Shown in pieces: positions 54,401 through 64,000 of a stretch of 64,000 nucleotides of DNA. Source of the DNA: Marchantia polymorpha subsp. ruderalis. Its lineage: Eukaryota; Streptophyta; Marchantiopsida; Marchantiales; Marchantiaceae. The notes beneath the pieces are model-generated. The model ran no database searches. It was not told the origin of the DNA and saw nothing but the letters and a program-made list of their open reading frames with translations. A program made the translations under genes and the position numbers. Location of the stretch: NCBI GenBank assembly GCA_037833965.1, contig AP031351.1:25928501-25992500 (forward strand). The letters run 5' to 3'. How positions within the stretch are numbered: the stretch's first letter is position 1; each line of letters opens with the position of its first letter.

Positions 54401-54904
54401 TGTATAAGGTAGGAGTGTCAAGTTCTAAACAGTGTTTACAATAATTTCCTTCTGAGATCATCGACTGGAATTGCTATACATTCTGAAAAGTGGAAAGAGA
54501 AATTAAAAAACTATCACGGGAAGAAAGAAAAATCTCGAAATCGCCACAGATTCTCCTGAGTACGATGAGCAGAAAATCAGAAATTCCACTCTGAGCAGAC
54601 AGTCTGTATAAAGCAAATGTGCAGCGACCGGAGCATGCCAGTCGAGGTTATGCGAATGAATATGCTTAAGCTCGAAAATCAAACTGAACTAGATAGGTAT
54701 ATCCGGAAGAATGTCTCTACCGTTCGAGGCAGTGGATGTCAATCGAGCTTTTGATATTTTCCTACTACCGAAGACGCGGCTGGTGCGAGGTGATTCTCCG
54801 GATAGAAGAGTAACCGCGCGCGGGACAGAGTGAAAATTCAGCTGCCAGCACGCAGAGGAACTCGAACTGCTGCCGTAACTCGTGAGGATTGACATTATGC
54901 CCAC
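51411..54904 (-). CDS. HAD-superfamily subclass IB phosphatase, plastid-type leader, 6 exons
   Basis: Exons 54721-54904, 53435-54032, 52634-52752, 52421-52460, 51722-51866 and 51411-51539 give 404 residues. Phases 1, 2, 1, 2, 0 all match across junctions. HAD motif I is DVDGT (177-181, nucleophile Asp). Motif II is LVTGALD (281-287), motif III Lys is in NSEKAERV, and motif IV is GDSIADISMLE, followed by AVNPD (368-372), typical of subclass IB (phosphoserine phosphatase-like). A hydrophobic stretch at about 199-222 in the cap suggests membrane contact. Exon 1 is Ser/Arg-rich with few acidic residues, like a chloroplast transit peptide. Residues 62-135 (around GGCLGICKNSVRKVF) form a segment I do not recognise. 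The substrate is unknown; small phosphate esters are likely. Confidence 0.88.
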
Positions 54905-57779
54905 ACCCGACCGCGATCGCAGCGGTCAACGCGAATCACGCTGAGAGGCCGGCGAATGCATGAAGAAATCTCTAGAGAGCACTGGGAAAGATTATCGAAA
55001 AATATATAATTTCGGAAATCTTGAAAACGTCCTCCTCGACTCTGCTATCCCCCGCTCCGGTCCTGGTCTCCTGAAAACTGCTCCTCAATCTTCCTCCTCC
55101 TGATTCTCACTCTCACTCTGATTCTCTCGCGGAGCATGACCGAATGCAATTCCGTCCAAAATTCTTGGCTGCACGATTCTTCGTCGTCGTTCCGCTTCCG
55201 CCTCCGCCACAATGCCGTCCAGAGGCGACGGGTGCTTGTCTGCCGAACTAAGACTAAGACTAAGACTCGGCGCCTCCTTCAGCTCACATCATTCGAACCG
55301 CAGATTCATCGTCCTCCGACTGCCGTCTCGGTCGCGGCCATGGCTGCGCTCCCGCTCTCGGTTTCTTCGGCACGACTGGAATCCGCTGCCACTGCTAATT
55401 TAGGCATCTCGCTCTGATCGCGCACAATACCGTTCGGACTCCACCCCGAGCCCAATCGGACTAATTGGGCGCCTTGTCCAAGTCCCGATTAGGCAAGACA
55501 GCTCCAGCTTGGACAGCTTGGGCCGATTCTCTATCTGACACGCGTCAGAGGTTCTCGAGTGGTTTTCCTGTTTCGAGAAACCGCCTTTTGCTCGAGAAAC
55601 CCCCTGCTCACTCGACCTGTACATACTCTTCGTAGTACAGTATGTAATTTAATGGGCACAAAATCCACCCCAAGTGCCATGTTTTGAGTTACATCTTGCT
55701 GTGGCCTTGCATGGTACGTCGAGCCATGTCTGACGAACTTCTGTTGTCTTTTTTTTTACTTTATGCCTATCATTATTTAGTTATAAATATTGATAAATTA
55801 TAATATATATGGAAAAAGAACTGAATTATTTGAAATTTTCTCTGATTATATAGATTATTTAATTTTGATATTTTGGACATAATAAACAAGTTATATGCAT
55901 TCTTGTGATACTACGAAAACTAGTTTCTACCTATATCTTGTTATACTTATGAGATCTTCCGATTTTTTTTGTTATTTACTTGCTGCCGATATGATTATGC
56001 GGATGATCATCCTCTCATGAATTAAAACACTGTTCACTAGGAGGCGTTAGATTTACTTAGTCATAGGTAGCATCAACAAGCATTCTTCGTTGAGAAATTT
56101 CCACCATGATTTCAATATTTTCTAAAGTTGATTGTTTTCAATATTGTAGGTATTTTTATCCATAATTATTTTTTTACTAATAACGTGTCAGAAATGATGT
56201 GAAGATTTCATATTGAAGAAAAAACAATATTTTCATGTTTATAAGTGTTGTGATTAGTTAGTAGGTTTTACTTTAGTTGAATGATACTAAGTTAGTGCCT
56301 GCTAGTTGGAGACTCTAATGGAGTGACTACTGAACCTTCAGCGTTGGAATAGCTCTCAGTGGATTAGTTGTGGTATTCCATTAGCATGGGCCTGATTTCT
56401 ACTAATTGTGGAATGAGTTTTGTTTGACTTTATATGAGATTCGTGTTTCATGCTAGTGGTGAGTTCTTGAGATTTTCACTCGAAAAAATTGTGAAACATT
56501 TTTGTATGTATATTCTCTTGTTTTTTATGTGTATGTGTGTGATATATATTGTATGATGATAGGTATTCGCACGAAAAGTTAAAAAAATTTGAGAGAGTCA
56601 ATTTGCATATATAAGTATTACAGAAAGTCAACCTACATATCTTTATTCAATATTAGCCTATGTTTTTTAACAAAATCTGTTCATATTGCTTCGTTTAATA
56701 TCTAGAATCATATATTGTTAATGAATTGACTACAAAATTTACCGACAACAACTAACAAGAGATACAAACAACAAAGGTTTTTACGACTTTTGATGCTGAA
56801 TTATTTATGTAAATGTTCATATTGTGGTGGCAAAAAAAAAATACAATCTTCCACATTTTTATAATCAATTGATGATATATTACATAAAGCTTACATATTG
56901 TAAGTAATATCTTCATACTTACAGTATGAAGATACTTAAGATAATGAGAAAGCTAAAAGATTGCAACATGGTTTGGTATACTTCTTTCAAGCTATACTAT
57001 CAATTTATGGTGTTTATAGATTTGGATTGATTTTGGTAATTGCGCTACAAACAGTACCCTCCCATTCAATCGAGATTAGAATATTAAAGTCTAGATGTTG
57101 TTTGATATGATATGCTTAAGTCTGGTCTTTCAAGACCAGACTTAAGCCAATTTGGTCAATTGTGCCAGAAGATATCACAAGAAGCTAGCATAAAGCACTT
57201 TGTATTTTCTCGCTATATTTCTTCAAATGTTCTTTTCATCTTGCATCTTGTTTAATACTATTTGCGAAAGAAGTGCAACTGGGTGTTAGCTACGTTTAAC
57301 TTTTTATATATCTTTTATAAATCAAACTAAGAATTTGGTTTTATATTTTTCTTAGCATTTGACCATATTTAGCTAACGAGAATACGGAAGCTTGGCCAAT
57401 GGGAGGTTCAAGAATAGTTCAAAATTATCTAATACACATTACATTGATCATTAAAGAGAAAACGCTATAATTTTAGAATTGAATGAAGCTAGTCATCTTC
57501 ATAGTAGACAAGTTGCTCCTAGCCTCACAAGCATGACCTTCTTAGCATGCTATAATGTAGTTTTGTCTCTTACTATATTTAGATGTTGAGCTTAAGGTTA
57601 CCGCTCGCTGGAGACTATAGAGTCCCGACGACTCGAAGAAATGACGTTCTTCGAGTTGAGCCTCTAGCGTTGAGAATAGAGCAACTGCTTGTAAGCGTCA
57701 ACATGGAGTCTCTTTGAAGTGGGTTGGGCTCGACCTATGTATGTGACGGTTTTGTTGCTAGTGGGGTAATCGAGACCAA
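54905..57779. other. HAD gene promoter, then AT-rich gene-free block
   Basis: About 54905-55640 is moderate GC with pyrimidine-rich DNA and an ACTAAG repeat near 55249-55268, probably HAD promoter and leader. From 55650 to 57600 the DNA is AT-rich and contains two hairpins, near 56909-56933 and at 57115-57146. No coding domain was seen. Confidence 0.5.
57115..57146. repeat. Perfect inverted repeat, 15-bp arms, 2-base loop
   Basis: CTTAAGTCTGGTCTT (57115-57129) and its exact reverse complement (57132-57146) are separated by TC. It is noncoding and surrounded by AT-rich DNA. Confidence 0.85.
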
Positions 57780-57869
57780 TGATCGAGCTCCAGAAACAAA
57801 TCTCACAGGTAGCTCGCTCATACGTCCATCACCTGACTGACAACCAGGACAATAGGCAGCTCTCTCTGT

Positions 57870-58184
57870 CTAATAGTTCATTTGAAAATCCATCGGATAC
57901 AAGACTGCTCCTCCAACAAGCACATCATCCGATTCTGTTGACGTCACAACAACGCGAACTCCAAGCTGTGAGCTATCACGTGCGTCATCATGCCTCAACT
58001 GCACTGATACGCTCTCCTTGGTCATGAAGTATGACCTATCACTGGCACCTCCAAGTGATGTCTGGATTGTGAATGTACAAGGCTCCAACTCGGATCTCCG
58101 AACTTCCAAACTGATGCAAGCTACCTTGCACAACATCAAGGGCTGTGCGCCAAAGTCAAGCAAAACTCTGGCTGGCACATACAC
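57870..58184 (-). pseudogene. Retropepsin-like protease segment of the Ty3 relic
   Basis: It begins VPARVLLDFGAQPLML. Aspartic proteases of this class have Asp-Ser/Thr-Gly; here the middle position is Phe. Downstream, VVVTSTESDDVLVGGAVLYP matches the second half of such domains. The stop after MDFQMNY is followed in the same frame by further protease-like residues, so the frame is broken as well. Confidence 0.65.
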
Positions 58185-58946
58185 CTATCATGTAGAACTC
58201 AACAAGCAAAACAAACCACTCCGGTTGTCCACCATACACACATCATGGACAATACTCTTGGATCAATGGCGGGCCGTGATGGTAAACTCCATCCTTTCCG
58301 TTGCCGCATGCCAAGTTGTTTCAACCCTTAGTGTATGCGTTAAGTATTGTTCCTCAGCAATATCCTCGCGTATTTTGGCACTTGTAGCAGTGACACTCCC
58401 ACGTTCACACAACGTGACTCCTACACAAAATACAAGAGCCACATCAACCCCGGAGGCCATTAGTTCTATGGTTGAAAATAGTGGAGATCTCACTACCGAA
58501 GTAGCCATCCGCATTGCTGCACTAGATGATGTCTCCGCGCTCACAACATGTGATGTAAATGCCTCATTTTGCACTATCGGATCACTAGGTGGTGTAGGAA
58601 TGATGGATGAAGTCCTCCCCACCTCTGACAACAAGAATGACTGGGGAAGCCTAGCTTGTCTCACATCCTCATCCCTTTTAGGGTCTAACTTCACAGTCGC
58701 ACCACGTGGTTCTGAAGCACAAGCAGCACCTCTCGTCACTGCAACTGATGCCTGAACCTGGGCTACACTTGCCAAATAAAAGAAGTCCTTTCCTTCGTGA
58801 GAAATGGAAGCTCCAGCTCCAGAACTAGCCATGGCAGCAAGCCTCTGCTCCAACTTCTCAATCCGAGTAGCCATAGCGGCCTTTGTGGTATGAATAGCAC
58901 CCACTACGGGCCGTCCGGTGGCATCTACACCAACACCTTTACCACC

Positions 58947-59156
58947 TCAACCCCCTCGGCCTCGTGGAGCACCTCTGCCACGACCTCTACCCCCATATCT
59001 CAACTCTTGATGAAGGTTAAAACATTGCTCTGAAGGATGATCCGCCTGACCACAATGGTCACAGACAACTTGTGTCAACTGAGGTCTTACTTGTGAACCT
59101 CGTCCTCTTGCCTCTTGGGTACAATCCTTCCTCATGTGACTACCTCCACATGTCAA
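58947..59156 (-). pseudogene. Gag zinc-knuckle segment of the Ty3 relic
   Basis: Two Cys/His clusters are visible: CLTCGGSHMRKDC (Cys-X2-Cys-X3-His-X4-Cys) and CDHCGQADHPSEQC (Cys-X2-Cys-X4-His-X4-Cys). An Arg-Gly-rich stretch follows. These belong to the nucleocapsid part of Gag. Confidence 0.75.
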
Positions 59157-59240
59157 ACACGTTGGTCCCTACTATTGACTAGAAAATGAGGACAATGGTG
59201 CACGCGCACCTGTCTCTCTGTGACCTAACTAAGGTCGTGC

Positions 59241-59635
59241 CTAAACTCCACGATTCTCACCACCAGTGGGACGAGACTGTGCGGTGTTATGCTGGACACG
59301 AGAAGTAATGATCGTGTCCTTACTAAACGAAGACATCACCACTCTCTCCTTCACTATATTAAGCTCAATCTTTTGAGACAAAGCGAACACGTGGGCTAAT
59401 GTGGATGACGCATCGCTCACGAGGGTAGCATCACGTACCCTCCTCTGCAAATCTCTGTCCAAAATGCGGTACCAATATTGGACAGCCTATGCCTTAGTCA
59501 CACCATGGATAACCGAGATCAAACGGCACATAAGAGTGTATGGCTCCCGAAGGCTCTCACCATTCTTCCGTTCAAATCTTGAAGAGCCTTCAACTTCTCT
59601 GTCTTCACCTCTTGGTAATTGTTACTCAACCTCTT
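59241..59635 (-). pseudogene. Gag capsid segment of the Ty3 relic
   Basis: Adjacent frames give a Lys-rich helix (KTEKLKALQDLNGRM) and then a frame-shifted AVQYWYRILDRDLQRRV-like stretch leading to LVSDASSTLAHVFAL. The pattern fits the retrotransposon gag domain but needs a frame change near 59500. Confidence 0.6.
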
Positions 59636-59824
59636 GAAGAACTATAACACTAGGAATATGAGAGTTGTTCACTCGAAGATAGAAACGTAAACTCTAAAGA
59701 TGAAAAATACCAACAATGGTTCACCTATCCATTATATAGCTCTCACGAACGAGTCCAAAGAGATAAGATCTTATTCCACCATCCATCCTACTCATAGTGG
59801 ATGGATGACGTGGCGGATAAGCGT

Positions 59825-59985
59825 AACAAGCACACGGATCGCTGACGTGGCGCTCCCAACTAACACACTAACAAACACACTCAATCCTTACCTACAAGCA
59901 CACAGATTGTTAACGTGACACTGTCAACAAACACATCCACTCTCTACCAACCAAGCGCGCGGATAGCTGACGTCGCAGCTATGAC
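59825..59985. repeat. Three degenerate repeats with ACGT cores, in the leader of the Ty3 relic
   Basis: A unit of the form CAAGCACACGGATCGCTGACG recurs near 59827, 59895 and 59952 with drift. All three contain an ACGT core (TGACGTGGC, TAACGTGAC, TGACGTCGC). The location is just 5' of gag on the minus strand, where the LTR or leader would be. Confidence 0.6.
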
Positions 59986-62638
59986 TAGTGCACACTAAAG
60001 TATCTATATCAACATTTAGAGTAACCTCTACTTTAGTTCTAACTAACTAAAGATGTTTACACACCGTGACTGTGGATACCAGTTGTTGCAGCTGCTAAGA
60101 TCAAATGTGACTGAGAAGCTAAGGCAAGAGTATCGAGACCTCTTATGCGATCGACCCGTATGTATAGAGCATGAGGAGTACAAGCCTTTGGCAGTTTCCA
60201 AAGGGCACATGGAGGTTTGGCTAGGCGGAGCTGGAGCTTGACTTCATCAGAAATTGGATATTGGCTCATACCACAGTCAGTCAGTGGCTAAGGACAAATC
60301 TGATCGGTCGGTTGTGGTTGTGTTCTTGCCTTGGTTTGAAATTTGGAATTGGAAAGCATTGTCACCATCTATCAGAGCTGATCAAACACGTTGAGGAGTT
60401 CCCTAATACTCTTACTGAAATGCTTCGTACGGAAGTGTGCATATTGATATATTCCTGGACAATGTCAATAAATCCTTCAATCTTTTTGATTCGTACAATA
60501 AAGACATAAGACAACGTCTTCCTAAGTTATGCACAATAGAACTGCCAGGCTTTCTGGCTTAAACCGCAAAAGTTGTTGATGACCCAAAAGCATCATCACA
60601 GCAGGTTAGTATGTCAAAATGTGTAGGAGTCATTTATGTTGAACTATCATGGCTATTGCTCTTACCTATCATTGTGTCAAAGAAACTTACGCCAAGTAAA
60701 ATATCTTCTCCAATTATTATTTGAGCAAATAGATTTTTATTTTGATTGTTATGAAACTCTAGCATTGGCTAAAATAAAATGCGCAATACTACATGGACAC
60801 GAAGCTCATTTATGGACAATACATGAGATGGATATGACGCGGTGAGAGAAGAACTGCGGACTCTGATGTAAAATCCATTATCACGGACGAAAGTACAGTG
60901 CAAAGCCATTTAATAAAATTCATCAAATTTGAGTATTTTGGCGTGTTGCATTTTCTTGACTTCATATTTATTCAAAAGAGCATGTCTTACACCAAGATTG
61001 ACATCAAAACACCACGAATGACAGAAAATAAAAATCACACTCTAGAGAACTCTGAATTCTTACTAATTCTAAGAGTATGTATTAGTTTCAAAAGAAATAC
61101 AAGTTGTGCGCATTGTACTCACTACGAATTTGATATCAACAAAATATCTCACAAAGGCCTATGCTTAAAACAATATTTGAAAAACTGAATATGATTTGTT
61201 TAAATAATTATCTACATTAATAATTAAATCTCAATTCAAAATATTGATTTTTGCCCCATAATATTTCATAATGTCATGCATAATAAACATAATTTGGGAA
61301 TTTTATAATATCAATGTTATTTATGTAAAGCACTAAGTTGTAATTTCATAGTTCAAATCAACCTTATGTTTAATTCAACTTTTATTTAGTAAAATTTTAC
61401 TGTCAAATTTTAATGATTGAAAATAAATATGATATCAACTTATAGTTTTTTTTATATTTATTATAAATGATGAAAAATATTTTTCAAAATTACAATAAAT
61501 ATCAAGTTGTTTGAAAATTTGAATGATATGTCACAATCAGCTTAGAAAAATCAACATTTAGATTAGAAAATTGCTGATCATAAAAAATGATATATCAAAC
61601 ATTTCACATCAAGTTGTGAAGTATCATTTGAATTTGAATAATGCAAATCAGCATTAATAAAATCAGCAATTTTCATCTGTTTTTGTTCTATACTATAAAT
61701 GTTTAATAAAACATCACAGAAATATTGAATTTGTTCACTTTTGAAATCAATTATTATTCACAAATGATCACATCTTTTTCAACAAAACTTGAAAATAATT
61801 GTAATTCATTATGTGCTTGTGCTAGTGAAGAATTATCGTGAATTTTAATCAAGAAATTTGAAATTGATTGATTGATAAAATTTATTAACAAAATAAGAAA
61901 ATAATTAAATTTTTTGTAATATTGAGATATATTATCAAAGGTAAAATATATTGATAAAATATTTAAATATTACAAATATATATATATATTATTATTATTT
62001 TAACAATCTTATCAATCAATTTGAAATTTCTTGATAAAAATTCATAGTAATGCTTCCATGTTTGTATAATATAGCATGGCGGAGCAGAGAGTGATGAAAC
62101 AAGAAGAGTCCATAGAGACCAAAGGAGAGTAGAAAAAGGAACATATCTAAGCATCTAAAATATTACTTCAGTACAAATCATGTAATTTTGCTTGGTGTTG
62201 AATGTGGAATAATATTAAATAGACAAGTTTATTGTAAATAATCATATTTGAATTAATTTTTAATAAAATAAAAATTAATTCCTCTTTGATAAATATTTTT
62301 GTTTTTTTTAATTGAGAGCAATTGTTAGATAATTTAGCTTGTTTATTTGTTTTTTTAATCTGCCATAATTAGCCGTATGCACAAGTTGTTGGAGTGGTAA
62401 CTGGTTCTCTCACTCTAGCTGCGCTGAGTCGTTAGGTGGAGCAAGTTCTGTGGCGTTCATGCAGTAATACGTCCAAGTAGTTAGGATCGTGCATGGCATG
62501 TACGTGGTCATGTGTTATTATGATCAGACCTATATATGCTTTACATAGGAAAAGGCTCCTAGTTTTACAAAGCACCAAAATCACTTTGTTTGTGTGTGTT
62601 TTCTGTTATTCTGTTGTGTGTTTTGTGTGATCTGTTGA
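59986..62638. other. Region with one unassigned frame pair, then AT-rich DNA
   Basis: Two plus frames, 60053-60241 and 60261-60509, look protein-like but carry no domain I can name and are separated by a stop and frame change. From 60600 to 62380 the DNA is AT-rich with nothing recognised. About 62380-62640 contains a TATATAT segment and GT-rich DNA resembling the R-U5 part of an LTR; this is weak. Confidence 0.4.
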
Positions 62639-62681
62639 ACAAATTTAGCCCGATTGCCAACAGCAATCGGGCTAAATTTGT
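62639..62681. repeat. Perfect hairpin, 19-bp arms, 5-base loop
   Basis: The arm 62639-62657 contains TTTAGCCCGATTGC and is exactly complementary to 62663-62681; the loop is CAACA. Six consecutive arm positions are G/C pairs except one, giving a stable stem in otherwise AT-rich DNA. Confidence 0.85.
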
Positions 62682-64000
62682 GTCTTGGTGAAATTTTTTC
62701 CAAATATGTTTATAACATTCTTGAATCTATATATCCTTGAGATGCAATAGAAAAATTGATCTATAAAAGATTTTATAAAGTTAAAAATTCTTTCACTTTT
62801 GTTGTAATCTAATAATAATCAAAACATAAGTCTATTTTTTATTTAATATTATTAAGAATTTTAAAATATTTATATTGCTAATTTTGCATAAAATAAAAAA
62901 CAAAATTTTTTGTAAATAATATAATGAAATGAATTATACTATTCATTATAATAAATAATTAAAAACCACGATTTTTAAAAAATTAGATTCAGATATAATT
63001 GAAAAAAATTGCAATTTTTAAATAATTTTTAAATAATACAATTAATATATTTAATTTACAAAATATGTCTACAAAATTCAAAAATTAATAAAAATTTTCA
63101 AAAAAATACATAATAATTAATCTTTATTTTGCATTAAACTAACCAAAAAATTTTATGTTTAATTCTTTTGTTAATAAATTAAATCGTTTTGAATTTAATT
63201 TTTTGCATTTTTTAGTATTTAGGATCAACAATATATATTTTTTAAATTGTTTAGAATTTTTTCAACTTTCACCTAATCTCAATGATTGTTTCTTAAACTT
63301 TTGATAAAATTACATATGCAATTTTAAATGATGTAAAATTTATCTATGTTGTTGCAAACAATATTTTTTTTCTAATTGCAATTTTTCCATAAAATTATCA
63401 TTTTTTTATGTAATCTAATTTCATCAATTGGTTTGAATTTCAATCTTTGCAACGTCATTAATACATGACATTTGCATGACAGCATTTGCAATATGGTAGT
63501 TGCAGTTCACATACATAATTGTTATATTTATTTATTTAACTCATTTTAAAAAACATTCTAAATTATCAAACAAAATTCTTCTTCATGATAATATTTCACC
63601 ACAAATTTTTTTATCCATCAAGTAGTGATTACATTGTTTTGTTGTCAATATAATGATTATTTTCTTTCTATTTTTTATTTATTGAAAAATTATTTTCTCT
63701 GGTGATAATTTTGCTAGACCACTACCAGCTTTCGAGAAAAAAAACATCTGAATGCCAGTCACAAATCTATTCTTGTTGAAGAATGTTATATGTTTTTCTA
63801 TTTAATTAGTAACTAATTTGATGAATAAATTAGAATCTCAATATTTCTTTTCAAATTAATATTGTACAACAAAACATTGTTTAATGTTAAAAATCTATAT
63901 TTTTAATCCCCCATGTGTGAACTTTTCAAAGCATATATTTCAAATTGTTAGCAAGAACGTCAAAACTTTTCACAAAATTACTATACAATTTGATTTATCT
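62682..64000. other. AT-rich gene-free block
   Basis: Very AT-rich to the end of the window. No open frame, repeat or RNA gene was recognised. Confidence 0.6.

Larger units (their letters stand above)
57780..59635 (-). mobile_element. Ty3-type retrotransposon relic: gag, zinc knuckles, protease
   Basis: In minus-strand order there is a gag capsid-like segment (59635-59400) with KLKALQDLNGRM and a CRLISVIHGVTK-type stretch. Two zinc knuckles follow (about 59156-59030), then a linker (58904-58263), then a retropepsin-like domain (58184-57870). The frame ends in a stop where, by memory of related elements, a Trp is expected. Reverse transcriptase and integrase are missing to the left, where AT-rich DNA follows. 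Several stops and frame changes interrupt gag. It is a truncated, inactive relic. Confidence 0.75.

Noticed and set aside
58018..58755. 245-codon plus-strand frame
   Set aside because: It lies antisense to the Ty3 gag-protease relic; the minus frames carry the recognisable motifs.
62380..62640. Possible solo LTR with TATATAT and GT-rich tail
   Set aside because: I could not find matching TG...CA ends with a target duplication or a primer-binding site.

Overview
The window reads as nuclear DNA of a land plant. Six spliced genes encode plant-type or organelle-targeted proteins with GT-AG introns (one GC-AG). A transposon carries a degraded light-harvesting chlorophyll a/b protein fragment, and Ty1/copia and Ty3 retrotransposon relics are present. 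Moderately GC-rich gene islands full of (CT)n, CTG and short tandem repeats alternate abruptly with very AT-rich, gene-free blocks. This recalls a bryophyte, perhaps a liverwort, but that placement is inference and no sequence feature proves it.

Layout. 1-2750: GC-rich, low complexity, no gene recognised. 2751-10800: AT-rich; holds a 718-bp TIR element with an Lhcb pseudogene (4564-5281) and a copia-type LTR with primer-binding site (about 6094-6369). 10800-12340: decayed Ty1/copia gag-protease remnant. 12340-18600: mixed, then low-complexity DNA with G20 and C27 runs. 18810-35178: the main gene island: CPBP membrane protease (-), MZM1/LYRM7 (+), peptide deformylase (-), SAM-dependent methyltransferase (-) and type II gamma PI 4-kinase (-). 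35179-51400: no confidently recognised gene; two tandem duplications. 51411-54904: plastid-type HAD-IB phosphatase (-). 54905-64000: AT-rich, with a truncated Ty3-type gag-protease relic (57780-59635) and strong hairpins.

The genes do not form a pathway, but four of the six look organellar. MZM1 assists respiratory complex III assembly, the deformylase trims organelle-made proteins, and the methyltransferase and HAD phosphatase carry transit-like leaders. CPBP and MZM1 are divergent, with 419 bp between start codons. MZM1 and the deformylase converge. Deformylase, methyltransferase and PI4K are tandem on the minus strand. Exon models were built by hand from splice sites, reading phase and recalled family sequences; none was checked by alignment or transcript.
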